From JBAYHA01 sp041666425 (GTDB lineage Bacteria > Patescibacteriota > Patescibacteriia > UBA11705 > JABHMO01): 22,859 nucleotides of DNA. The position numbers were made by a program, and so were the translations under genes. Location of the stretch: NCBI GenBank assembly GCA_041666425.1, contig JBAYHA010000010.1, forward strand, positions 1 through 22,859. Direction: 5' to 3'. The notes beneath the pieces are model-generated. The model saw only the letters and a list, made by a program, of their open reading frames with translations. It was not told the origin of the DNA and searched no databases. The stretch's first letter is position 1, and each line of letters begins with the position of its first letter. Below are positions 14,591 to 19,867 of the stretch, in pieces.

Positions 14591-15332
14591 AAAACAGATT
14601 GAAATTTTGTTTGCCGGAGGTAGAATCTTGGCGCAGATTTTGGATTTGGTAAAAAAGGAAGTCAACGTTGGGGTAACGACCGAACATCTTTCTAATTTTG
14701 CGGAAAATTTGATAATTCAAGCCGGTGGTGCGCCTTCATTCAAAGGTTATGGCGGAGATCGTCCATTCCCAGCCACCTTGTGTGTTTCGGTTAATGAAGA
14801 GTTGGTTCATGGCTTGCCGAGCAAAAGAGTTTTGCAAAATGGTGATTTGGTTGGTTTGGATATTGGTATGAGGTATCCGGCCAGAGATGGTCTGTACACG
14901 GATCATGCGATTACAGTTGGTGTTGGCAAAATAACCAAAAACGATCGACAACTAATGCGTATTACCGCGGAAGCCTTGGATATTTGGATTGGTAATCTTC
15001 GTGCCGGCGCGGATTTAAATTTGATTGCCAAAAAAGTTCAACAACATATTGAAAGAAACAAGTTTTCCGTAGTTAGAGATTTAGTCGGACATGGGGTTGG
15101 TTTTGAGGTTCACGAAGATCCGGCTATTCCGAACTATTATTCACCTTTTGAAAGTTATATTGTTGAGGAAGGAGAAGTTTTGGCGCTGGAACCAATGGTC
15201 AGCGCCGGTGGTTTTAAAATAAAAACCAAAAAAGATGGTTGGACGGTGGTAATGGCCGATGGCAGTCGTTGCGCGCATTTTGAACATACTGTTTTGATAA
15301 TGAAGGATGGTTGCAAAATAGTTACCAAATAA
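14571..15332 (+). CDS. map: Methionine aminopeptidase, type I
   Basis: This metalloenzyme removes the initiator methionine from new proteins. All five metal ligands are visible: D97 (GLDIGM), D111 (YTDHAI), H174 (VGHGVG), E207 (ALEPM) and E238 (FEHTVLI); the substrate-side histidine of the SVNEELVHGLPS segment is also there. The 253-aa length is typical for the short type Ia without N-terminal zinc fingers. The start ATG lies inside adk, overlapping by 20 bases in another frame, so translation is likely coupled. The secY-adk-map order is common in bacteria, but infA does not follow here. Confidence 0.97.
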   Translation: MALIKDKKQIEILFAGGRILAQILDLVKKEVNVGVTTEHLSNFAENLIIQAGGAPSFKGYGGDRPFPATLCVSVNEELVHGLPSKRVLQNGDLVGLDIGMRYPARDGLYTDHAITVGVGKITKNDRQLMRITAEALDIWIGNLRAGADLNLIAKKVQQHIERNKFSVVRDLVGHGVGFEVHEDPAIPNYYSPFESYIVEEGEVLALEPMVSAGGFKIKTKKDGWTVVMADGSRCAHFEHTVLIMKDGCKIVTK

Positions 15333-15401
15333 TTTGTCCCAAAGGGAGCACTTTTCTCGTGGAGGCTTCGTGATAATTCTAACTTTTAACTTTTAAATTT
15401 T

Positions 15402-15800
15402 GTGAACTATTTAGGTATTGATTGGGGAACAAAAAAAATCGGTTTGGCTAGCGGTAATGATGACATAAAAATTGCTTCGCCATTGCTTTTTTTGCGTGTC
15501 AAGAATTTGTCCGAAGCTCTTTTGCGAATTAAGCAAGTAATTGAAGCAGAAAATATTGGCGCCTTGGTTGTCGGCAAGCCGAACAAACTTGATTCTGCCA
15601 ATGTGGTTTCTCAAGATTGGCAAAGATTTTTTGTGGAAATAAAAAATATGGGTTTACCGGTTTTTGTCGAAGATGAAAAAATGACGTCTATTCTGGCGCA
15701 AAAAATGAGCTTTGAACTTCCAAAAAAAGATAGAAATGATGATGTTATTTCTGCGGTATTGATTTTGCAAACATTTTTTGACGGAAATAAACAAAAATAA
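15402..15800 (+). CDS. ruvX: Putative pre-16S rRNA nuclease / Holliday-junction resolvase-like protein (YqgF family)
   Basis: YqgF/RuvX proteins have an RNase H-like fold; they are credited with pre-16S rRNA 5' maturation and, in some bacteria, with Holliday-junction cleavage. The 132-aa product shows the first acidic motif YLGIDWGTKKIGLA (D7), the strand ALVVGKPNKLD, the second acid-containing motif VFVEDEKMTS (E90-E92) and the C-terminal KDRNDDVISAVLIL (D113, D114). I start at GTG 15402 because it gives MNYLGID directly at the first strand; no SD is seen. It is followed by recO with no spacer at all. Confidence 0.85.
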   Translation: MNYLGIDWGTKKIGLASGNDDIKIASPLLFLRVKNLSEALLRIKQVIEAENIGALVVGKPNKLDSANVVSQDWQRFFVEIKNMGLPVFVEDEKMTSILAQKMSFELPKKDRNDDVISAVLILQTFFDGNKQK

Positions 15801-16466
15801 ATGGAAAAAGTTTTTGTAGCCAAGGCTATTGTTTTGTCAAAAAAAAAGTGGAGGGAAAATGACCTCTTTTTTTGTCTTTTGACCGATAATTTTGGCAAGA
15901 TCGATGTTTTGGCTAGCGGAGCGCAAAAAATAACCAGCAAGTTGTCTGGACAGCTGGCCGGTTCGGGAATTTGTGAGATTAATTATGTCCAAGGCAACCT
16001 GTACAAAAGATTGATTCAAGCCTGTCTCGTGGAAAAATTTTCTTTGGCAGAAGAAAATGATTTTTATTATTATCAGGCTTTTTTGGAAATTTTAGACAAA
16101 GTTTTTCCGACTGAAGAAAAAAATGAAGGTCTTTTTATTTTTATCAAAAAGGCGATTGCCGGAGTTTTGTCAGAAAAAAATCAAGCCAAAAAAAAATTAT
16201 TGTTCAGCGTTTTTTTGATTAAATTGTTGGTGTTTTTGGGCTTTGCGATTTCTGAAAATGAAAAATTTATTAATGCCGGAGGTGGAATGAATTTTCAAAA
16301 CATAAAAGATTTCATCAACAAAGCGCAGAGTGAGAAGGGTGAACCGCTTGGCCTTTCTTTGTTACTTTCCGAACAAGGTATTTTGTTTGATTTTTTACAG
16401 AAATTTTTGCATTATCACGTGGAAAAGGAATTTCAGTCATTAGGCTTTTTGTCTAAATTTAGATAA
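15801..16466 (+). CDS. recO: DNA repair protein RecO
   Basis: RecO works with RecR (and RecF) to load RecA on single-stranded DNA. The N-terminal OB-fold region is recognisable: AKAIVLSKKKWRENDLFFCL, then TDNFGKIDVLASGAQKITSK and LSGQLAGSGICEINYVQG. The rest is a helical domain; the Cys4 zinc knuckle found in many RecO proteins is not present, as only scattered cysteines occur. At 221 aa it is a little shorter than the common ~240. ATG 15801 immediately follows the TAA of ruvX (15798-15800), suggesting re-initiation. Identification rests mainly on the N-terminal domain. Confidence 0.8.
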   Translation: MEKVFVAKAIVLSKKKWRENDLFFCLLTDNFGKIDVLASGAQKITSKLSGQLAGSGICEINYVQGNLYKRLIQACLVEKFSLAEENDFYYYQAFLEILDKVFPTEEKNEGLFIFIKKAIAGVLSEKNQAKKKLLFSVFLIKLLVFLGFAISENEKFINAGGGMNFQNIKDFINKAQSEKGEPLGLSLLLSEQGILFDFLQKFLHYHVEKEFQSLGFLSKFR

Positions 16467-16482
16467 AGTTCGTCATTTTTTA

Positions 16483-16511
16483 TTGACTGTTTGTTGTTTT
16501 TTTGCTAATTT
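16483..16511 (+). promoter_or_regulatory. Promoter of the lipoprotein gene
   Basis: TTGACT (16483-16488), 17 bases, then TAATTT (16506-16511) preceded by an extended TG (16503-16504). It gives a leader of about 35 nt. Read as TTGACT-N12-TTTGCTAA it is a looser copy of the module shared by the divergent promoters near 18815-18935. Confidence 0.5.
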
Positions 16512-16522
16512 GGAGTGTTGAC

Positions 16523-16537
16523 TGTTCTTTTACAAAA
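16523..16537 (+). promoter_or_regulatory. boxA-like element in the lipoprotein leader
   Basis: TGTTCTTTTACAAAA lies between the promoter and the SD AAGGAGG (16540-16546). It resembles boxA of rRNA leaders (TGCTCTTTAACAA in E. coli), the RNA site bound by NusB-S10. Function is inferred from sequence only. Confidence 0.35.
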
Positions 16538-16550
16538 ACAAGGAGGCTTT

Positions 16551-17531
16551 ATGGATAAAATATTTTTTTTCTTTTTGATTTTTTTGTTGAGTTGCACGTT
16601 TTCCATAAAAGAGCCGAAGTCGGATTCTTATTGGCAACCGGAACAAAAAGGTATTGATGGCCAGTCCTCAGATGAGGGTGTTTTTCGGGATGATTTTTTG
16701 GGCAAAGATTGTGAATTGGAAATATTTTCTTTTGATAATAATGGGAAAAAAGATGAAAAAGAAACACCTTTTGTGCCTGAATCAGCTGACTTTGTCAAAG
16801 ACATGGAACCTGTTGATTTTGTAGAAATAATCGAAGAAGTTGGAGAAGAATTTTTAATAAATGATCAACATGATGATGTCTGGGAGCTTATCGATTTGGA
16901 TAGTGATTTGTTCAAAGACATAAAAATTGAAAAGGATGTTTTTTCTGATTTTGTTTTTGACGGTGAGGGAATTGATAGTGAGGAATTAGTTGATTTTAAT
17001 GTGGATATTTTTGAAACACAGGATGTTTTTGATTCCAATGTTGTTGATGAATTTGATTTGGTGCAAGGTGACGATTTGGCATCGGATGTTGAAGCGGATA
17101 ATGAAACTGTCGTTGATTGTCCCGCCGGCTATGCTTGGAATGGGGATTATTGCGAAAGTTTTTGTCCGGCTGATCAATATTTTGAATTGTCCATGATGCA
17201 GTGTTTGAAATTTCCTTGTTGCGATATCAGCGGTAAGTGGGAATTGAAAATCATGAATACGGAAACCTTGCAGTTTACTTTTTATCAATTGGATCTTTCG
17301 CAAAACATAGCCGTCGTGAATGGGTTGTTAATTAATTTGAATATTGTTGAAGACGATTTGTTATGTTTTGGAATTTTGAGTGATAAGAACTTCGAATTGT
17401 CTTGTGACAATGGTGATTATTCATTGTCTATTGAAAATACGGCAATGAACGCGATTCAAGTTGCCGGGTTTTATGAGCTACAAAAAGGAGAAACCTTAAT
17501 AGACGGTTCCTATTTTTTAAAAAAAGAATAA
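16551..17531 (+). CDS. Predicted lipoprotein, acidic with cysteine-rich segment, unknown function
   Basis: I do not recognise the protein as a named family. It begins MDKIFFFFLIFLLSC, a signal peptide with a lipobox (LLSC, Cys15), so the mature 312 residues should be lipid-anchored outside the cytoplasmic membrane. Residues ~30-188 are strongly acidic, with repeated Asp-hydrophobic pairs (DLDSDLFKDI, VDFNVDIFETQDVFD) and no obvious fold. A cysteine-rich module begins at C190 (DCPAGYAWNGDYC, FCPADQYF, LKFPCC), followed by a beta-rich C-terminal domain of about 100 residues (ISGKWELKI through GSYFLKKE) that could be a small barrel. I chose ATG 16551 because of the strong SD AAGGAGG four bases upstream; an in-frame TTG at 16515 is inside the leader. 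It is transcribed alone, between its own promoter and a terminator. Confidence 0.75.
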   Translation: MDKIFFFFLIFLLSCTFSIKEPKSDSYWQPEQKGIDGQSSDEGVFRDDFLGKDCELEIFSFDNNGKKDEKETPFVPESADFVKDMEPVDFVEIIEEVGEEFLINDQHDDVWELIDLDSDLFKDIKIEKDVFSDFVFDGEGIDSEELVDFNVDIFETQDVFDSNVVDEFDLVQGDDLASDVEADNETVVDCPAGYAWNGDYCESFCPADQYFELSMMQCLKFPCCDISGKWELKIMNTETLQFTFYQLDLSQNIAVVNGLLINLNIVEDDLLCFGILSDKNFELSCDNGDYSLSIENTAMNAIQVAGFYELQKGETLIDGSYFLKKE

Positions 17532-17537
17532 AGTTAT

Positions 17538-17563
17538 GTCCGCCAATGTGCGGACTTTTTTTT
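17538..17563 (+). terminator. Terminator of the lipoprotein gene
   Basis: GTCCGC (17538-17543) and GCGGAC (17550-17555) form a perfect stem with a 6-base loop, followed by T8 (17556-17563). It stands seven bases after the stop codon. Confidence 0.9.
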
Positions 17564-17565
17564 GT

Positions 17566-17594
17566 AAAAAAAAGCCGAGAAATTTTCTCGGCTT
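17566..17594 (-). terminator. Terminator of the minus-strand gene
   Basis: AAGCCGAGAA (17572-17581) and TTCTCGGCTT (17585-17594) form a perfect 10-bp stem with a 3-base loop. Read on the minus strand it is followed by T8 (complement of 17566-17573), as expected for the convergent gene that ends at 17605. Confidence 0.9.
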
Positions 17595-17604
17595 GAAATT
17601 TAAG

Positions 17605-18768
17605 TTAAAATCCGGTCTTGCGCCGGTTTTTTCGACAACGATATAATCCCCACGGGTATAATTCGCAAGGATTTTTGGCTGAAGACGGACAAAGCCCTCG
17701 TTGGCACTCCGGCTCATTTTGTTGTTCGAACATGCCGGAAAGAACGATCCAGGTCAATTCCGCCACTTTTTCAAGGGATAGTTTTGTTGGCTTTGTTTTT
17801 GGATTAATAAATATTCCGTTTGAAATATTATTGCTGTTCGGATGAAAATACCAACATTCGTCTGGTGGATTACCTGCGAACGATTCAAGGATTTTCCAGT
17901 TTTGTTTTTGATCCTTGTCCTCTTCGTAGCGCAGAACTCGGACAATATCTCTGGCTTCATCAGATGAAATTTTGTTGCTGGCAATAGAAATAAAGCCGGC
18001 CGTTGATTTTGTGATGACAATGTCATAACCTTTAGCAATTGCTTGGCGAGAAAGTTCTGGATTGTCAGATTGGAAACAGGCGAGTTTCATTATCGATTTG
18101 TTGGGCGTAGTAACTCTTTCCAAACAAACCGGATGGGAACTTTCCTCTTTTGCTGATTCTCTTAAAATACTTCGCGCCGAAATAATCGCTTGAGCAATTT
18201 GCCACCACCATTCTGCCAGTTGAGGTCGGCATTTTTTTATTACCGCATAAATTCGCTCTACGGAAAAATCAAAAGTTTCGCAATCCAAAATTTTGGCTTC
18301 AATCGCGCAAAAAGCGAAATCTTTTGCCAAGGTGATTGTTTCTACTGAACAACCATAAATTCGATACAGAGTATTGATTAACGAAAAAACATCAGTTTCT
18401 GAATAGTAGTAGCTTGTTTTTTCTCTGAATTTGGCAAAATGCAATAAGTATTGGTATTTTGGATTTTGTTCGACTCCAAGTCTTTCGGCAAGGTAGGTTG
18501 ATTCGCTTTTGATTCCAACTGTTTTGGTACAACTTTCAAAATCAACATTAGGATTAAAATTATTTGTTCCATGTGCTAACAAAATGTGTCCGTCAATTCC
18601 TCTTTCGCAGTTTTTGATTATAAAACCGCGTCCAGCTTCCAGTTCAATCAATTTCATTGCCAAGAATTTATCAAAACTTGGACAAAAATGAGTGAAAACC
18701 GGAAAAGGTTGTTGCCCGTTTTTTGTCTCTAACCAAAACTCTACAAATTCCTCTGTGAATTTTACCAT
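17605..18768 (-). CDS. Uncharacterised 387-aa protein with faint DHH/MYG1-like N-terminus and C-terminal cysteine cluster
   Basis: The family is not firmly recognised. Near the N-terminus the segment PVFTHFCPSFDKFLAMKLIE (H27, D33) and the later GHILLAHGTNNFNPN resemble in layout the 'THxxPDxDA...' and 'D.G..YDHH' motifs of DHH/MYG1-like metal hydrolases. The paired histidines and several aspartates that bind metal there are not present, so activity is doubtful. The C-terminal half has a conserved-looking patch (STAGFISIAS, DECWYFHPNS, ISNGIFINPKTKPTKLSLEK) and a closing cysteine cluster C-x4-C-x7-C-x9-C (ECQRGLC... LYRCRKNRR) that could bind zinc. No signal peptide or membrane segment is seen. 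The start ATG (complement of 18766-18768) has a strong SD AAGGAG six bases upstream. It is monocistronic, with the promoter at 18815-18840 and its own terminator. Confidence 0.65.
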   Translation of the reverse strand: MVKFTEEFVEFWLETKNGQQPFPVFTHFCPSFDKFLAMKLIELEAGRGFIIKNCERGIDGHILLAHGTNNFNPNVDFESCTKTVGIKSESTYLAERLGVEQNPKYQYLLHFAKFREKTSYYYSETDVFSLINTLYRIYGCSVETITLAKDFAFCAIEAKILDCETFDFSVERIYAVIKKCRPQLAEWWWQIAQAIISARSILRESAKEESSHPVCLERVTTPNKSIMKLACFQSDNPELSRQAIAKGYDIVITKSTAGFISIASNKISSDEARDIVRVLRYEEDKDQKQNWKILESFAGNPPDECWYFHPNSNNISNGIFINPKTKPTKLSLEKVAELTWIVLSGMFEQQNEPECQRGLCPSSAKNPCELYPWGLYRCRKNRRKTGF

Positions 18769-18789
18769 TACTTTCTCCTTTTAGTGTGA

Positions 18790-18803
18790 GTTTTTAAAGA
18801 ACT
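18790..18803 (-). promoter_or_regulatory. boxA-like element in the minus-strand leader
   Basis: On the minus strand the leader reads AGTTCTTTAAAAAC, close to boxA of rRNA operons. It starts 11 bases after TATGATAA, exactly as in the divergent plus-strand promoter. Confidence 0.4.
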
Positions 18804-18814
18804 GACCTTAACTT

Positions 18815-18840
18815 TTATCATATTTTTTAAAACATGTCAA
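18815..18840 (-). promoter_or_regulatory. Promoter of the minus-strand gene
   Basis: Minus-strand TTGACA (complement of 18835-18840), 12 bases, then TATGATAA (complement of 18815-18822). The -10 hexamer is either GATAAA (15-base spacer) or TAAAAG with an upstream TG (17-base spacer). Confidence 0.6.
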
Positions 18841-18868
18841 TAGTAGGGGGTAATGTGCAAATACGTAT

Positions 18869-18890
18869 TATTACGGGGGTATTACGGGGG
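18869..18890 (+). repeat. Two perfect tandem 11-bp repeats next to a -35 box
   Basis: TATTACGGGGG occurs twice in direct tandem (18869-18879 and 18880-18890) and abuts the TTGACA at 18891. A degenerate third unit, TAGTAGGGGG, lies at 18841-18850, and a palindrome ATACGTAT at 18861-18868. Position and periodicity (11 bp, one helical turn) suggest an operator for a regulator bound on one DNA face. Confidence 0.6.
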
Positions 18891-18917
18891 TTGACAGATG
18901 GGTTGAACTATGATAAT
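18891..18917 (+). promoter_or_regulatory. Promoter of the DUF1257-DUF2997-AAA operon
   Basis: TTGACA (18891-18896), 12 bases, then TATGATAAT (18909-18917). The -10 hexamer is either GATAAT (18912-18917, 15-base spacer) or TAATAG (18914-18919, 17-base spacer with upstream TG). The transcript leader to the first gene would be about 80 nt. Confidence 0.65.
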
Positions 18918-18927
18918 AGTAAGTGTT

Positions 18928-18944
18928 AGTTCTTTGATATTTTA
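18928..18944 (+). promoter_or_regulatory. boxA-like element in the operon leader
   Basis: AGTTCTTTGATATTTTA resembles the boxA of rRNA leaders and spacers (GTTCTTTGAAAA in many Gram-positives). It begins 11 bases after TATGATAA and near the predicted transcription start. Confidence 0.4.
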
Positions 18945-19004
18945 ATGGTGCTTTTTACAGGCATAAACATACAGGAAAAAAACCTACAAAAAGGAGGAAC
19001 ACAC

Positions 19005-19502
19005 ATGAGCAAGATCGTCATACTCAACACACAGTTGGGTGCTCCGCAAGTTTTGGGAGATCTGCTTCAAAAGATCGGATGCAAGAATCCCGGCTTGGCC
19101 GAATGGGTAAGGCAAATTGACACCATTCCGATAATAAAGGAATGCGTCGAAAACGCTTTGACCAGACTCGGCCAGGTGAACGGAATCAGACAAGATTCGA
19201 CCGTCACCGATTACTACGGCAAGCCTTACGCAGGGCAGCTGGACGGCTCTTTGAAGACCGACAAGTTTCCAAACGGACTTGGGTTCAAAGTCAATGATCA
19301 AGGAATGATTGAATTCGTCGCCGACGACTACAAACCAGAATGGAGGGAAGAGATCGAGCGCTTGCGCAAACTCTTCACTGACGCATTTCTGGCGGAAGCG
19401 ACAATTTCAATTCTCTTGATTCTCGGCTACGAGGTCAAAGTTTCATCCACGATTACGAGTGGCGGAGAGTTGCTCTTCAACCTTGAGGGGGCGAAACAAT
19501 GA
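19005..19502 (+). CDS. DUF1257 (Ycf35-like) protein, first gene of the accessory operon
   Basis: The 165-aa product resembles the DUF1257/Ycf35 family, whose biochemical function is not established. Supporting features are the order Y-x-G-x-x-Y near residues 66-70 (DYYGKPYAGQ), the glycine-phenylalanine strand GLGFKVNDQG, the segment FVADDYKPEW, a following helical part (EEIERLRKLFTDAFLAEATI) and the closing strand GYEVKVSSTITSGGELLFNL. The N-terminus MSKIVILNTQL is less typical. ATG 19005 is chosen for the strong SD AAGGAGG (18991-18997); an in-frame ATG at 18945 lies in the leader. Its TGA stop overlaps the next start as ATGA, so the two proteins should be made in a fixed ratio. GC is higher than in the ribosomal cluster (28 of 60 bases in 19021-19080). 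Confidence 0.65.
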   Translation: MSKIVILNTQLGAPQVLGDLLQKIGCKNPGLAEWVRQIDTIPIIKECVENALTRLGQVNGIRQDSTVTDYYGKPYAGQLDGSLKTDKFPNGLGFKVNDQGMIEFVADDYKPEWREEIERLRKLFTDAFLAEATISILLILGYEVKVSSTITSGGELLFNLEGAKQ

Positions 19503-19696
19503 AACGGGTAAAAATCGCGATCAAGGGCGGAACGGTAAATCTGGACTTCGACGGTTTCGCAGGCAAAACCTGCTCCGACGAAGAAGATGTAATCAGAGCA
19601 CTCTATGGAAAGATGGGGGTAAAAAACGATGTCACATTTAGCGACAACAAGAGAGAAGAAGCTCCTAATGGAATTGCTGAAAGGGAAAAGAGTTGA
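19499..19696 (+). CDS. DUF2997 family small protein
   Basis: The 65-aa product fits DUF2997, a small family of unknown function that accompanies DUF1257 in cyanobacteria and other bacteria. The pattern is KRVKIAIKGGTVNLDFDGFA at the start, then GKTCSDEEDVIRALYGKMG: a beta-hairpin with G-x-V and a 'GF-GK-C' motif before a helix. The last 20 residues are polar and probably disordered, and they overlap the next gene by 68 bases. An SD GAGGGG (19485-19490) lies eight bases before ATG 19499, which overlaps the DUF1257 stop by ATGA. Confidence 0.65.
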   Translation: MKRVKIAIKGGTVNLDFDGFAGKTCSDEEDVIRALYGKMGVKNDVTFSDNKREEAPNGIAEREKS

Positions 19697-19850
19697 CATC
19701 GCTGCCCCGCAATTCATGGGTGTTCACATCCATCATGGCAGAATGGTCATATCTGACTATTCGCATAAAAATGATTACAACCTGGTATTGGCTTTCATGG
19801 GTGCAATCGGTTTGAAACCCGACGTGCAAACGGAAAGCTGGTGCGGATAA
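19629..19850 (+). CDS. Unrecognised 73-aa protein, third gene of the accessory operon
   Basis: No family is recognised. The sequence begins MSHLATTREKKLLMELLKGK, has a short strand pair (MGVHIHHGRMVISDYSH) with three histidines close together, and ends with KNDYNLVLAFMGAIGLKPDV then QTESWCG. It is cytosolic by appearance. ATG 19629 lies 68 bases inside the DUF2997 gene in another frame and has an SD-like GGGGGT (19615-19620); a later ATG at 19668 would shorten the overlap to 29 bases. Reality is supported by the stop being placed just five bases before the next SD and by codon use like its neighbours. A role as a small partner of the DUF1257/AAA proteins is inference from position. Confidence 0.6.
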   Translation: MSHLATTREKKLLMELLKGKRVDIAAPQFMGVHIHHGRMVISDYSHKNDYNLVLAFMGAIGLKPDVQTESWCG

Positions 19851-19867
19851 CCAAAAAGGAGGTTATA

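Noticed and set aside
16450..16482. A/T palindrome TCTAAATTTAGA at the recO end as a terminator
   Set aside because: The stem is nearly all A/T and the downstream T-run is interrupted; too weak to call.
16515..16550. TTG start giving a longer lipoprotein
   Set aside because: It would place the SD and boxA-like leader inside the coding region and bury the signal peptide.
18846..18902. G-quadruplex in the G-run region
   Set aside because: Four G-runs exist but one loop is 24 bases and the runs are better explained as tandem operator units.
18945..19004. Earlier in-frame ATG for the DUF1257-like gene
   Set aside because: It has no SD and lies just after the boxA-like element; the ATG at 19005 has AAGGAGG at ideal distance.
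1..19502. UGA recoded to glycine (as in Gracilibacteria/Absconditabacteria)
   Set aside because: No conserved protein here has in-frame TGA, and TGA works as a stop at the DUF1257 and DUF2997 ends.
19841..19867. Nine-codon N-terminal extension of the AAA ATPase
   Set aside because: It overlaps the previous gene and contains the SD used by ATG 19868.
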